A DNA stretch of 64,000 nucleotides from Lysobacter sp. Root916 (GCF_001429785.1 NZ_LMJF01000014.1:329324-393323); one strand, 5' to 3'. Shown: positions 51,425-61,195, counted from the stretch's first letter. The notes: generated by a model from the sequence alone, not told the origin. Made by a program: numbers and translations.

Positions 51425-52647
51425 GCCCTCGCAAAGTCCTCGCCCGCTCCGGCCGCGCCGGCCCCGGGCTCCCCGTACTCGCGCTGGCCGCGAGCGTCGT
51501 CATTGCGCTGGCCATGGCCGGCTGCGGCAGCCAGGCCGCCGAATCCGGTGGTGGCGGCATGCCGCCGCCGGCGGAAGTCAGCGTGGCCCAGGTGCTGAGC
51601 AAGCAGGTCCGCCAGTGGGACGAATTCACCGGCCGCGTCGCGGCGGTGGAATCGGTCGAACTGCGCCCGCGCGTCAGCGGTTACGTCGAGCGCGTCGCCT
51701 ATAAGGAAGGCCAGGAGGTCAAGAAGGGCGATCTGCTGTTCGTGATCGACCAGCGCCGCTACCGCGCCGAGCTCAACCGCGCCCAGGCCCAACTGGAACG
51801 CGCGCGCGCCGAAGCGCGCCTGGCCCAGACCCAGGACCAGCGCGCCCAGACCCTGGTCGAAGCCAAGGCGATCTCGCGCGAAGAGTTCGAGACCCGCCGC
51901 GCCGCGACCACCCAGGGCAACGCCGGCGTGCGCGCCGCCGAGGCCGCGGTGGCCTCGGCCCAGCTGGACCTGACCTTCACCGAAGTGCGCGCGCCGATCA
52001 GCGGCCGCGCGGGCCGCGCGCTGACCACCGTCGGCAACCTGGCCCAGGCCGATCAGACCCTGCTGACCACCCTGGTCTCGCAGGATCCGATGTACATCTA
52101 CTTCGAAAGCGACGAGCAGACCTACTCGCGTTACAACGACCTGGCCCGCAAGGGCGAGCGCGCCGAGAACAAGAACCCGGTACGTGTCGGCCTGGCCAGC
52201 GAAGCCGGCTATCCGCACGAAGGCGCGGTCGACTTCACCGACAACCAGGTCGATCCGACCACCGGCACCATCCGCGCCCGCGCGGTGGTGGCCAATCCGG
52301 ACCGGATGTTCACGCCCGGCATGTTCGCGCGCGTGCAGCTGGAAGGCAGCGGCGACTTCAAGGCCATGCTGATCGACGACAAGGCCGTGCTCACCGACCA
52401 GGACCGCAAGTACGTCTACGTGCTCGGCGCCAAGAGCGAAGCGGTCCGCAAGGACGTGGTGCTCGGTCGCATGATCGACGGCCTGCGCGTGGTCCAGTCG
52501 GGCCTGGCGCCGACCGACAAGGTGATCGTGCACGGCGTGCAGAAGATCTTCTTCCCCGGCGCGCCGGTGGCCCCGAAGACCATCGTCATGGGCGCATCCG
52601 CGCCGGTGCCGGGTCAGCCGGTCGCCAGCACCGCCGGCGCGAAGTGA
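51421..52647 (+). CDS. RND efflux periplasmic adaptor (lipoprotein)
   Basis: This 408-residue adaptor has signal and lipobox AMAGCGSQ (Cys35), so it is lipid-anchored in the inner membrane. Domains in order are a beta-barrel start (WDEFTGRVAAVESVELRPRV), a lipoyl segment (YKEGQEVKKGDLLFVIDQRR), an alpha-helical hairpin at about 115-180, a second lipoyl segment (FTEVRAPISGRAGRALTTVG) and a membrane-proximal domain. It pairs with the downstream pump. A 172-bp spacer with two strong hairpins separates it from the pump. Confidence 0.94.
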   Translation: MSPRKVLARSGRAGPGLPVLALAASVVIALAMAGCGSQAAESGGGGMPPPAEVSVAQVLSKQVRQWDEFTGRVAAVESVELRPRVSGYVERVAYKEGQEVKKGDLLFVIDQRRYRAELNRAQAQLERARAEARLAQTQDQRAQTLVEAKAISREEFETRRAATTQGNAGVRAAEAAVASAQLDLTFTEVRAPISGRAGRALTTVGNLAQADQTLLTTLVSQDPMYIYFESDEQTYSRYNDLARKGERAENKNPVRVGLASEAGYPHEGAVDFTDNQVDPTTGTIRARAVVANPDRMFTPGMFARVQLEGSGDFKAMLIDDKAVLTDQDRKYVYVLGAKSEAVRKDVVLGRMIDGLRVVQSGLAPTDKVIVHGVQKIFFPGAPVAPKTIVMGASAPVPGQPVASTAGAK

Positions 52648-52701
52648 CGCACGACCGTATGACTGCGGACCGCTAGCCGAACACCAAGCACAGGCAGGCC
52701 G

Positions 52702-52779
52702 CCGACGCCCCGCACGCGCGGGCGTCGGCCGCCTTCCGGCCAGGTTTCCGCAATCAAGGCCGACGCCGCGGCGTCGGCC
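52702..52779. other. Two hairpins with the same stem in the adaptor-pump spacer
   Basis: Hairpin 1: CCGACGCCC (52702-52710) and GGGCGTCGG (52720-52728), 9-base loop. Hairpin 2: a perfect palindrome at 52758-52779 with arms GGCCGACGCC and GGCGTCGGCC around GC. The two stems are nearly identical and could also pair with each other. No T-tract follows, so this looks like mRNA processing, pausing or stability control inside the operon rather than a plain terminator. Confidence 0.6.
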
Positions 52780-52819
52780 GGGGACTCATGCGGCTACATG
52801 CCGCACCAAGGAATCCGTT

Positions 52820-55800
52820 ATGGACTTTTCCAAATTTTTCATCGATCGGCCGATCTTCGCTGCCGTGCTGTCGATCGTGATCTTCGCCGCCGGCCTGATC
52901 GCGATACCGATCCTGCCGATCAGCGAATATCCCGAAGTGGTACCGCCCTCGGTGATGGTGCGCACGGTGTACCCGGGCGCCAACCCGAAGGTCATCGCCG
53001 AAACCGTCGCCACGCCGTTGGAGGAAGCGATCAACGGCGTCGAGGACATGATGTACATCAAGTCGGTCGCCGGTTCCGACGGCGTGCTGGCCATCACCGT
53101 CACCTTCCGCCCGGGCACCGATCCGGACGACGCGGCGGTGCGCGTGCAGAACCGGGTCAGCCAGGCGCTGGCGCGACTGCCCGAGGACGTGCGCCGGCAA
53201 GGCGTGACGACCCAGAAGCAGGCGCCGGTGTTCCTGATGGTGGTGCACCTGACCTCGCCCAACGGTAAGTACGACACCCTGTACCTGCGCAACTACGCCC
53301 GTCTGCACGTCAAGGATTCCCTGGCGCGCCTGTCCGGCGTGGGCGACGCGCAGATCTTCGGTGGCGGCGACTACGCCATGCGCGTGTGGCTGGACCCGGA
53401 CAAGATCGCCTCGCGCGGTCTGACCGCCAGCGACGTGCTGCGCGCCATGCGCGAGCAGAACGTGCAGGTCTCGGCCGGCCAGCTCGGCGCCGAGCCCATG
53501 CCCAACAGCGACTTCCTGACCCTGATCAACGCCAAGGGCCGTCTGCAGAGCGAGGAAGAGTTCGGCAACATCGTGGTCAAGAGCGGCAACGACGGCGAGA
53601 TCGTGCGCCTGTCCGACGTCGCCCGTCTGGAACTGGGCGCCGGCGATTACAGCCTGCGTTCGCAGCTGGACGGCAAGAACGCGGTCGGCATCGGTATCTT
53701 CCAGTCGCCGGGCGCCAACGCCCTGGAGATCCAGGAGCAGGTGATCGCCAACATGGATCGCCTGTCCAAGAGCTTCCCGGAAGGCATCAAGTACGAGGCC
53801 GTCTACGACACCACCATCTTCGTGCGCGATTCGATCAAGGCCGTGGTGACCACGCTGCTGGAGGCGATCGCGCTGGTGGTGCTGGTGGTGATCCTGTTCC
53901 TGCAGACCTGGCGCGCCTCGATCATCCCGCTGCTGGCCGTGCCGGTCTCGGTAGTCGGCACCTTCGCCGCCCTGTACCTGCTGGGCTTCTCGATCAACAC
54001 CCTGACCCTGTTCGGCCTGGTGCTGGCGATCGGCATCGTGGTCGACGACGCGATCGTGGTGGTGGAGAACGTCGAACGCAACATCGAGGAAGGCCTGACC
54101 CCGCTGGCCGCGGCGCATCAGGCGATGAAGGAAGTGTCCGGCCCGATCGTCGCGATCGCGCTGGTGTTGTGCGCGGTGTTCGTGCCGATGGCGTTCCTGT
54201 CGGGCGTGACCGGTCAGTTCTACAAGCAGTTCGCGGTGACCATCGCCATCTCGACGGTGATCTCGGCGATCAACTCGCTGACCCTGTCGCCGGCCCTGGC
54301 CGCGCGTCTGCTCAAGCCGCACGGCGCCGCCAAGGATGCGCCCTCGCGTCTGATCGATCGTCTGTTCGGCTGGATCTTCCGTCCGTTCAACCGCTTCTTC
54401 GCCTCCAGCTCGCAGAAGTACCAGGGCGCCGTCTCGCGCGCGCTGGGCAAGCGCGGCGCGGTGTTCGTGGTGTACGCGGTGCTGCTGGTCGCGACCGGCT
54501 TCATGTTCAAGCTGGTGCCGGCCGGTTTCATCCCGCTGCAGGACAAGCTGTACCTGATCGCGGCGGTGAAGCTGCCGGAAGGTTCGTCGATCGCGCGCAC
54601 CGACGCCTTGCTGAAGAAGGTCACCGACATCGCCGGCAAGATCGACGGCGTGCAGAACACCATGGCCTTCCCGGGCTTGAACGCGGTGCAGTTCACCAAC
54701 ACGCCCAACACCGGCGTGGCGTTCCTGCCGCTCAAGCCCTTCAGCGAGCGCAGCCGTAGCGCGGTGGAGATCACCGCCGAGCTCAACCAGAAGATCGGCG
54801 GCTTCCAGGAAGGCTTCACCTTCGCCCTGATGCCGCCGCCGATCCTCGGCCTGGGCAACGGCGCGGGCTACCAGATGTTCATCGAGGACCGCAGCAACCT
54901 GGGTTACGGCGCGCTCCAGAACGCGGTCAGCGCGTTCCAGGGCACGGTCATGCAGACCCCGGGCATGGGCTACGCCAACAGCACCTACCAGGCCAACGTG
55001 CCGCAGCTCGACGCCGAAGTCGACCGCGTCAAGGCCAAGGCGCAGGGCGTGCCGCTGACCGAGTTGTTCGACACCCTGCAGACCTACCTGGGCTCGGCCT
55101 ACGTCAACGACTTCAACCAGTTCGGCCGCACCTGGCAGGTCATCGCCCAGGCCGACGGTTCGTTCCGCGACAGCGTCGAGGACATCGCCAACCTGCGTAC
55201 CCGCAACGACCGCGGCGAGATGGTGCCGATCGGTTCCATGGTCAGCGTCAAGCAGACCTACGGCCCCGACCCGGTGCTGCGCTACAACGGCTACCCGGCC
55301 GCCGACATCGCCGGCGACGTCGATCCGCGCGTGATGTCCTCGGCCCAGGCCATGGACGTGGTCAAGGACGTGGCCGCCAAGGTGCTGCCGCACGGCATGG
55401 AAATCGAATGGACCGACCTGAGCTACCAGCAGGCCAGCCAGGGCAATGCCGCGCTGATCGTGTTCCCGCTGGCCATCCTGCTCGCGTTCCTGGTGCTGGC
55501 GGCGCTGTACGAAAGCTGGACCCTGCCGCTGGCGGTGATCCTGATCGTGCCGATGTGCATGCTGTCCGCGCTGCTCGGCGTGTGGCTGACCGGCGGCGAC
55601 AACAACGTGTTCGTGCAGGTCGGTCTGGTCGTGCTGATGGGCCTGGCGTGTAAGAACGCCATCCTGATCGTCGAGTTCGCCCGCGAACTGGAACTGCAGG
55701 GCAAGGGCATCATCGAAGCCGCGCTGGAAGCCTGCCGCCTGCGTCTGCGTCCGATCGTGATGACCTCGATCGCCTTCATCGCCGGCACCGTGCCGCTGGT

Positions 55801-55987
55801 GCTGTCGCATGGCGCCGGTGCGGAAATCCGCTCGGTCACCGGCATCACCGTGTTCGCCGGCATGCTGGGCGTGACCCTGTTCGGTCTGTTCCTGACCCCG
55901 GTGTTCTACGTCGCCCTGCGCAAGCTGGCCGGCAGCAAGCCGCTGGTCAACCACTCGGCCGATCACGCTGCCTCCGCGCATGCCTGA
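52820..55987 (+). CDS. RND multidrug efflux pump, inner-membrane subunit (MexF/AcrB type)
   Basis: This 1055-residue pump has twelve membrane helices and two large periplasmic loops. N-terminal MDFSKFFIDRPIFAAVLSIV and the proton-relay helix GLVLAIGIVVDDAIVVVENV with the paired Asp residues are visible, as are conserved helices such as ALIVFPLAILLAFLVLAALY. Everything expected of a functional pump is present. It exports hydrophobic drugs and metabolites by proton exchange. AGGA about 10 bp before the ATG serves as ribosome-binding site. Confidence 0.96.
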   Translation: MDFSKFFIDRPIFAAVLSIVIFAAGLIAIPILPISEYPEVVPPSVMVRTVYPGANPKVIAETVATPLEEAINGVEDMMYIKSVAGSDGVLAITVTFRPGTDPDDAAVRVQNRVSQALARLPEDVRRQGVTTQKQAPVFLMVVHLTSPNGKYDTLYLRNYARLHVKDSLARLSGVGDAQIFGGGDYAMRVWLDPDKIASRGLTASDVLRAMREQNVQVSAGQLGAEPMPNSDFLTLINAKGRLQSEEEFGNIVVKSGNDGEIVRLSDVARLELGAGDYSLRSQLDGKNAVGIGIFQSPGANALEIQEQVIANMDRLSKSFPEGIKYEAVYDTTIFVRDSIKAVVTTLLEAIALVVLVVILFLQTWRASIIPLLAVPVSVVGTFAALYLLGFSINTLTLFGLVLAIGIVVDDAIVVVENVERNIEEGLTPLAAAHQAMKEVSGPIVAIALVLCAVFVPMAFLSGVTGQFYKQFAVTIAISTVISAINSLTLSPALAARLLKPHGAAKDAPSRLIDRLFGWIFRPFNRFFASSSQKYQGAVSRALGKRGAVFVVYAVLLVATGFMFKLVPAGFIPLQDKLYLIAAVKLPEGSSIARTDALLKKVTDIAGKIDGVQNTMAFPGLNAVQFTNTPNTGVAFLPLKPFSERSRSAVEITAELNQKIGGFQEGFTFALMPPPILGLGNGAGYQMFIEDRSNLGYGALQNAVSAFQGTVMQTPGMGYANSTYQANVPQLDAEVDRVKAKAQGVPLTELFDTLQTYLGSAYVNDFNQFGRTWQVIAQADGSFRDSVEDIANLRTRNDRGEMVPIGSMVSVKQTYGPDPVLRYNGYPAADIAGDVDPRVMSSAQAMDVVKDVAAKVLPHGMEIEWTDLSYQQASQGNAALIVFPLAILLAFLVLAALYESWTLPLAVILIVPMCMLSALLGVWLTGGDNNVFVQVGLVVLMGLACKNAILIVEFARELELQGKGIIEAALEACRLRLRPIVMTSIAFIAGTVPLVLSHGAGAEIRSVTGITVFAGMLGVTLFGLFLTPVFYVALRKLAGSKPLVNHSADHAASAHA

Positions 55988-56087
55988 TCGGCGCACGCCC
56001 ACGATGCAAGGCCTGGCGGTGGGCTCCTCCACCGCCGGGCCCTCGGACCGGATCCGGTCCGTCCCCCACGAATCAAGGAACTCTCCC

Positions 56088-56825
56088 ATGGCTAACCCAC
56101 ACGCTTCCAAGATCGCGCTGGTCACCGGCGCCACCCGCGGCATCGGCCTGGAGACCGTGCGCCAGCTCGCCGGCGAAGGCGTGCACGTGCTGCTGGCCGG
56201 CCGCGATCGCGGCAAGGCGGTCGAGGCCGCGCTGCAGCTGCAGGCCGAGGGCCTGCCGGTCGAAGCGATCGCGCTGGACGTCACCAGCGACAGCAGCATC
56301 GCCGCCGCCGCCGAAGAGGTCGCCACCAAGCACGGCCGCCTCGACATCCTGGTCAACAACGCCGGCGTGTTCCGCGACGACGGCCAGCTCAAGCCCTCGC
56401 AGCAGAGCCTGGACATCTGGCTGGAAACCTTCAACACCAATCTGTTCGGCCTGATCGCGACCACCCAGGCCTTCCTGCCGCTGCTGCACAAGGCGCCGGC
56501 CGCGCGCATCGTCAACGTGTCCAGCATCCTGGGCTCGATCGCGCTGCACCAGGATCCGGCCTCGCCGATCTATCACTACAAGGTGCCGGCCTACAACGTG
56601 TCCAAGACCGCGGTGAACGCCTGGACCGCGCACCTGGCCTACGAGCTGCGCGACACCCCGCACAAGGTCAACACCCTGCACCCCGGCTCGGTGAAGACCG
56701 ACATGAACGCCAACGGCGACATGAGCATTCCCGACGGCGCGCGCACCAGCGTGCGTCTGGCGCTGATCGACGAAGCCGGCCCCAACGGCGGCTACTACCA
56801 CCTCGAGGAATCCCTGCCATGGTGA
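56088..56825 (+). CDS. Short-chain dehydrogenase/reductase, active-site complete
   Basis: This is a 245-residue enzyme. Cofactor motif ALVTGATRGIGLETVRQL, the NNAG motif (ILVNNAGVF), a catalytic Ser (IVNVSSILGS) and YNVSK (Tyr169, Lys173) are all present, so it should reduce or oxidise a small carbonyl or alcohol. It is encoded between the pump and the outer-membrane factor. The stop overlaps the next start by seven bases. It could act on a pump substrate or inducer. The start at 56088 follows an AAGGA. Confidence 0.92.
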   Translation: MANPHASKIALVTGATRGIGLETVRQLAGEGVHVLLAGRDRGKAVEAALQLQAEGLPVEAIALDVTSDSSIAAAAEEVATKHGRLDILVNNAGVFRDDGQLKPSQQSLDIWLETFNTNLFGLIATTQAFLPLLHKAPAARIVNVSSILGSIALHQDPASPIYHYKVPAYNVSKTAVNAWTAHLAYELRDTPHKVNTLHPGSVKTDMNANGDMSIPDGARTSVRLALIDEAGPNGGYYHLEESLPW

Positions 56826-58282
56826 TCCGTACCCTGGCGCTCGGCGTCGCCGCGGCGCTGCTGAGCGCGTGCGCGGTCGGCCCCGACTACGTGCGCCCGA
56901 CCCTGGCCACGCCGGACCACTTCGCCCACGCCGGCGAAACCGCCGTGGTCGCCGCCACCGCGGCGTCCACCACCGCCAGCCCGGAAACCGACGTCGAGTT
57001 CTGGCGCGGCTTCAACGACCCGATGCTGACCCAACTGGTCGAAGAGGCGCTGTCGGCCAACCACGACCTGCGCATCGCCCTGTCGCGCTACGACCGCGCC
57101 AACGCGCTGCTGCGTGGCGCCAAGTTCGATCGCTTCCCGACCCTGACCGCCAGCGCCAACGCCCAGGACGCGCGTTCCAGCAGCGACCAGCTGCCGGGCG
57201 TGCCCGCCGCTGGTCGCGACAACGAAAGCTACAGCGCCGGGGTCAACGCCAGCTGGGAGCTCGATCTGTGGGGCCGCGTGCGCCGCAACGTCGAGGCCCA
57301 GCGCGCCGATACCTGGGCCACCGCGGCGGATCTGCAGGCCCTGCAGGTCACCATCGTGGGCGAGGTCGCCAGCGGCTACGTCGAACTGCGCGGCCTGCAG
57401 GAACGCCTGCGGGTGGCGCGCGAGAACGCCGACAACCAGCGCGAGACGCTGCGCCTGGTCGACGCGCGCTTCAGCGCCGGCCGCGGCACCGAGTTCGATA
57501 CCTCGCGCGCGCGCGCCCAGCTCGAAGCCACGCTGTCGCGCGTGCCGGCGCTGGAAGCCCAGGTCGCCGTCGCCATGCACCGCCTGGCGGTGCTGACCGG
57601 CCGAACCCCCGACGCCTTGATCGCCCAGTTGGAACCGCAGCAGCCGCTGCCGGCCTTGCCGGCGCTGCTGGACGCGGGCACGCCCGGCGATCTGCTGCGC
57701 CGCCGTCCCGACGTCGCCGCCGCCGAACACCGCCTGCACGCATCCACCGCGCGCATCGGCGTGGCCACCGCCGACCTGTTCCCGCGCTTCACCCTGGGCG
57801 GGCTGATCGGCAGTCAGGCGATCGACAGCAGCGCGCTGTTCGAACGCGCCAGCGAAACCCGTCTGGTCGCGCTGGGCATCGACTGGTCGTTCCTGGACAT
57901 CGGCCGCGTGCGCGCGCGCATCGCCGCCAGCGATGCCGACGCCGCCGGCGAACTCGCGCGCTATCAGCAGGCCGTGCTGCTGGCGCTGGAGGACACCGAG
58001 AACGCGCTGGTCCGCTACGGCCGCGCGCGCGTCGAGGACGGCCACCTGGAACGCGCCGCGATCGACAGCGCCAAGGCCGCGCAGCTCGCACGCGTGCGTT
58101 ACGAGGCCGGTGCGGCCGACCTGTTCGAAGTGCTGGACGCCGAACGCACCCAACTGCAGGCGCAGGACGCCTTCGCCGACGGCCGTACCCGCAGCGTCAC
58201 CGGCGCGGTCGCGCTGTACAAGGCCCTGGCCGGCGGTTGGTCCTCGCGCACGCCCCTGCGCGAAGACGTGGCCTCGCGTTGA
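56819..58282 (+). CDS. Outer-membrane efflux factor (NodT/OprN type lipoprotein)
   Basis: This 487-residue protein has a signal peptide and lipobox ALLSACAVGPDYVRP (Cys18), then two TolC-type repeats, each with coiled coils and beta strands (about residues 55-245 and 265-470). Typical stretches are ASWELDLWGRVRRNVEAQRA, ELRGLQERLRVARENADNQR, and DLLRRRPDVAAAEHRLHAST. It makes the outer-membrane exit duct of the RND system, and might serve the peptide exporter at 21046 as well (inference). It is the last gene of the operon, followed by a good terminator. Confidence 0.94.
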   Translation: MVIRTLALGVAAALLSACAVGPDYVRPTLATPDHFAHAGETAVVAATAASTTASPETDVEFWRGFNDPMLTQLVEEALSANHDLRIALSRYDRANALLRGAKFDRFPTLTASANAQDARSSSDQLPGVPAAGRDNESYSAGVNASWELDLWGRVRRNVEAQRADTWATAADLQALQVTIVGEVASGYVELRGLQERLRVARENADNQRETLRLVDARFSAGRGTEFDTSRARAQLEATLSRVPALEAQVAVAMHRLAVLTGRTPDALIAQLEPQQPLPALPALLDAGTPGDLLRRRPDVAAAEHRLHASTARIGVATADLFPRFTLGGLIGSQAIDSSALFERASETRLVALGIDWSFLDIGRVRARIAASDADAAGELARYQQAVLLALEDTENALVRYGRARVEDGHLERAAIDSAKAAQLARVRYEAGAADLFEVLDAERTQLQAQDAFADGRTRSVTGAVALYKALAGGWSSRTPLREDVASR

Positions 58283-58319
58283 GTTGACGGTTTTGCGGCG
58301 GTCGGCCCGGCCGTCGCAC

Positions 58320-58348
58320 GGCCCGCCTCCTGGTGGCGGGCCGGTTTT
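58320..58348 (+). terminator. Intrinsic terminator of the RND efflux operon
   Basis: GGCCCGCC (58320-58327) and GGCGGGCC (58335-58342) form an 8-bp stem with a 7-base loop, followed by GG and TTTT (58345-58348). The stem is 38 bp after the outer-membrane factor stop. This is the clearest Rho-independent terminator in the window. Confidence 0.8.
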
Positions 58349-58671
58349 ACGCACGGCCGCGGCGCTCCGCTCGACCGGAACGCCGCGCGATGTCGCGGTA
58401 ATGCGCTGCCGGCCCGGCGCGCATTCGCCGCGATGGTTGGACCCATGGAGCGACCGACGCGCCGTCGTTCCGTCTGTTTACCGATGAGCCGGTGGATGGC
58501 GTCAGTCCCTCCCCCTCGAATGCGTCGCCGCCGGCTCATCGGCTTTCTTTACCCGATCGTCCCGCTGCGCGACGCGGTGCGCGTGGCGATGTCCGGCTTG
58601 CGCGCCGGGTTCACTGTATTCCCGATGCCCAAGGGCTAGACTTCCCGCCGACATCGCTGTCGGGACCCTGT
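58349..58671. other. Intergenic stretch before the DISM receptor cluster
   Basis: About 320 bp without a supported gene. Small open frames exist in both strands but show no ribosome-binding site or conserved motif. The promoter of the next gene should be here; I could not point to convincing hexamers. Confidence 0.4.
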
Positions 58672-59862
58672 ATGCGCGCAAGCTGGATATCGGCCTGGAT
58701 CGCGCTGTCGATCGCATTGGCCGCCGTGTTCGCGACGCCCGCCGCCGCGCAGTCGCTCACGGTGGAAGTGCTGCGCGTGGACCAGTTGCAGCGCGAGCGG
58801 CCGCTGAGCGCGCCGACGCTCGCACGCTGGACTGCGGCGACGCCGAAGGACACGATCCGCCTCGAGCTGCCGCGCCAGCCCATCGGCCACTGGTTGCGCC
58901 TGACCGTCGATCGCGACATCGGCGCCGGCGAACGACGCACGGTCTCCATCGCGGGCGCACGCACCTACGGGTCTCTGAGCTACTACCCGCCGGGGTCCGC
59001 CCGCAGAACCGTGATCAGTCCCGTGCAGCACGACCAGTCGACTCTATTGCAGTTGGGCTGGGATCTGCCTCTGAGCGAGGGCTGGAAGCGCGGCGACGCG
59101 ATCTATCTGCGCATGCAGGGACATATTTCCAGCGCCCTCAGCCTGAGCCTGTCGACCCGCGCCGAGATGGCGCGCAAGCACGAGAGCGACCGCCGCTTCG
59201 CGATCCTGGCGTACTCGGCCTTGCTGCTGATGACCCTGCTCGTCGCCGGCTTGTGGGCGACGACGCGCGAGGCGGTATATCTGTACTACTGCGGCTATAC
59301 GGTGTGCATCTCGTGCTACATGCTGCTGCTGTCCAAGCTGATCGAAATTCCGATCAGTTGGGGCAGTTCGGCCGCGCGCCATGACGGCGCGGCCTGGGCG
59401 GCCGCGACCCTGGCGACGGTGTTCCAGATCGCCTTCAGCCTGCGTTTTCTCGAACTGTCGCGCTGGTTGCCGCGCATCGCGGCGATCCTGCGCGCCATCG
59501 TATGGCTCAATCTGGCCTGGCTACTGGTGTTGCTGACGGCATTTCAGACGGTCTATATGTACTGGTACCTGGGCGGCAACGGCCTGCTGCTGGCGACGAT
59601 CGTGCTGTTGGTGTATTCGGCGGTCGTGGCCTGGCGCCGCGGCGCCGAGTACGCGGGCTATTACCTGCTGGGTTGGACGCCGCTGATGGCCTTCGCCGCC
59701 CTGATCGCGATCAAGACCTTCGGCTTGGGCGACATCGAGTGGGCCGAACGCGGCCTGGTGGTGGCGGTGGTGTTGGAATCGGGCGTGCTGGTGTTGGCGC
59801 TGACTCAGCGCGCGGCGGCACGCCATCGGCACACGCTGAAAACGAGGCCGGCGCCGCCCTGA
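58672..59862 (+). CDS. 7TMR-DISM receptor-like membrane protein 1 (no output domain)
   Basis: This is a 396-residue protein. A signal peptide (residues 1-27, ending AAA/QS) is followed by a periplasmic domain of about 155 residues with PIGHWLRLTVDRDIGAGERR and SLSYYPPGSARR. Seven membrane helices follow from about residue 185, starting FAILAYSALLLMTLLVAGLW and including AVYLYYCGYTVCISCYMLLL. It ends shortly after the last helix with a His/Arg-rich tail (RAAARHRHTLKTRP), exactly where the third gene of the cluster continues into a GGDEF domain. It thus senses or transduces without its own catalytic output. It is paralogous to the next two genes. Confidence 0.82.
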   Translation: MRASWISAWIALSIALAAVFATPAAAQSLTVEVLRVDQLQRERPLSAPTLARWTAATPKDTIRLELPRQPIGHWLRLTVDRDIGAGERRTVSIAGARTYGSLSYYPPGSARRTVISPVQHDQSTLLQLGWDLPLSEGWKRGDAIYLRMQGHISSALSLSLSTRAEMARKHESDRRFAILAYSALLLMTLLVAGLWATTREAVYLYYCGYTVCISCYMLLLSKLIEIPISWGSSAARHDGAAWAAATLATVFQIAFSLRFLELSRWLPRIAAILRAIVWLNLAWLLVLLTAFQTVYMYWYLGGNGLLLATIVLLVYSAVVAWRRGAEYAGYYLLGWTPLMAFAALIAIKTFGLGDIEWAERGLVVAVVLESGVLVLALTQRAAARHRHTLKTRPAPP

Positions 59863-59903
59863 ATCGTTAGACTGCCGGTACGAACAGACGGCAAGAGACC
59901 GGC

Positions 59904-61100
59904 ATGCATAGGGACATGAGGACTGCATGGATCGCGATGCTGGCCGTGCTGGTCGGTTTGTTCGCGGCGGCGGTCGGCGCCCAGACGCTGACGGTCGAAC
60001 GTCTGCAGGCCGACGGCAGCAGGTGGTCGCGTCCCGATGCCAGTCGGGCGGTGCAGCGCTGGACCGCCGCGGGCCCCGATGTCCCGATGCGTATCGAGCT
60101 GCCACGCAGCCCGGATGGGCACTGGCTGCGTTTGTCGATCGACCGCGATATCCCCGCCGCCAGCCAGCGCGTGGTGGTGCTGCGCAGTCCGCAGGCCTAC
60201 GGCATGGTCGCTTACTATCCGCCTGGATCGGAGCGGCTGTCGCTGATCGGCTATGTGCGCGACGACGGCCCCCGACTGCTGCGGCGCGGCTGGGCGCTGC
60301 CGCTGAAGGCGGGCTGGAGCGCCCACAGCGTCGCCTACGCCCAGGTTTCCGCACGCAACGACACCATGCTCGATATCGCTCTGGCCGATCGCGCCGTGCT
60401 GATGCGCGAACTGGAGAGCGATCGTCGGTTCGCGATCGTCGTGTACGCCTTGATGCTGACGATGACCCTGGTGGTCGCCGGCTTCTGGGTGGCGTCGCGC
60501 GATTCGGTATACCTGTACTACTGCGGCTACATGATCTGCCTGTCGATCTACCTGCTGTTGATGACGGCCTGGATCAAGATACCGGTCGAATGGTTCGGTT
60601 CGGCGGTGCAGCGCGACGGTGCGGGCTGGTTCGTCGCTACCTTGACCACGATGTTCCAACTTTGCTTCACCGTGCGCTTCCTCGAACTTCCCCGCTTGCT
60701 GCCGCGCGCGGCGACCGCGCTGCACGCGATCGTGTGGGCTAACGCGCTCGCGCTGGCGGCGCTGGTGCTGATGTTCGACTTCGTCTACCAACACTGGTAC
60801 GTGGTCGGCAACGTCCTGCTGCTGCTGTCGATCCCGATCATCGTCTATGCGGCGATCGTGGCCTGGCGGCGCGGCTCTCCGTACGCGGGCTATTACCTGA
60901 TCGGCTGGACGCCGCTGATGCTGTTTGCCGGGCTGGTCGCGGCCAAGACCTTCGGCCTCGGCAACTCCTACCTGATCGAACGCGGACTGCTGCTGGCGGT
61001 GGTGATGGAAACCGGCGTGCTGATGATCGCGCTGACCCAGCGCGCGGCCGAACGGCACCGCCGCGAGCAGCGTCAGGCCAGCGGGCGCGGTCGCCGCTAA
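59904..61100 (+). CDS. 7TMR-DISM receptor-like membrane protein 2 (no output domain)
   Basis: This 398-residue paralogue has the same plan: signal peptide (IAMLAVLVGLFAAAVGAQTL), a periplasmic domain with PDGHWLRLSIDRDIPAASQR and AYYPPGSERL, seven helices with SVYLYYCGYMICLSIYLLLM and a tail RAAERHRREQRQASGRGRR. It ends without an enzymatic domain, as in copy 1. It begins 41 bp after gene 1 and ends 95 bp before gene 3. The tail is basic and could bind a cytoplasmic partner. The ATG at 59904 is five codons before a second Met. Confidence 0.82.
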   Translation: MHRDMRTAWIAMLAVLVGLFAAAVGAQTLTVERLQADGSRWSRPDASRAVQRWTAAGPDVPMRIELPRSPDGHWLRLSIDRDIPAASQRVVVLRSPQAYGMVAYYPPGSERLSLIGYVRDDGPRLLRRGWALPLKAGWSAHSVAYAQVSARNDTMLDIALADRAVLMRELESDRRFAIVVYALMLTMTLVVAGFWVASRDSVYLYYCGYMICLSIYLLLMTAWIKIPVEWFGSAVQRDGAGWFVATLTTMFQLCFTVRFLELPRLLPRAATALHAIVWANALALAALVLMFDFVYQHWYVVGNVLLLLSIPIIVYAAIVAWRRGSPYAGYYLIGWTPLMLFAGLVAAKTFGLGNSYLIERGLLLAVVMETGVLMIALTQRAAERHRREQRQASGRGRR

Positions 61101-61195
61101 GGCCGCCGATGCTCGCGGCGGTCGCGGCGAGCCTCGATCGCGCAATGTCACCCGCCGATGCGGCCGAGCGCGTCTGCAGACGCTAGACTCCGTCC

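Noticed and set aside
52754-56527. A 1257-codon open frame antisense to the RND pump
   Set aside because: The composition is His/Gln/Arg/Asp biased with no domain; the opposite strand encodes a complete pump with all motifs.
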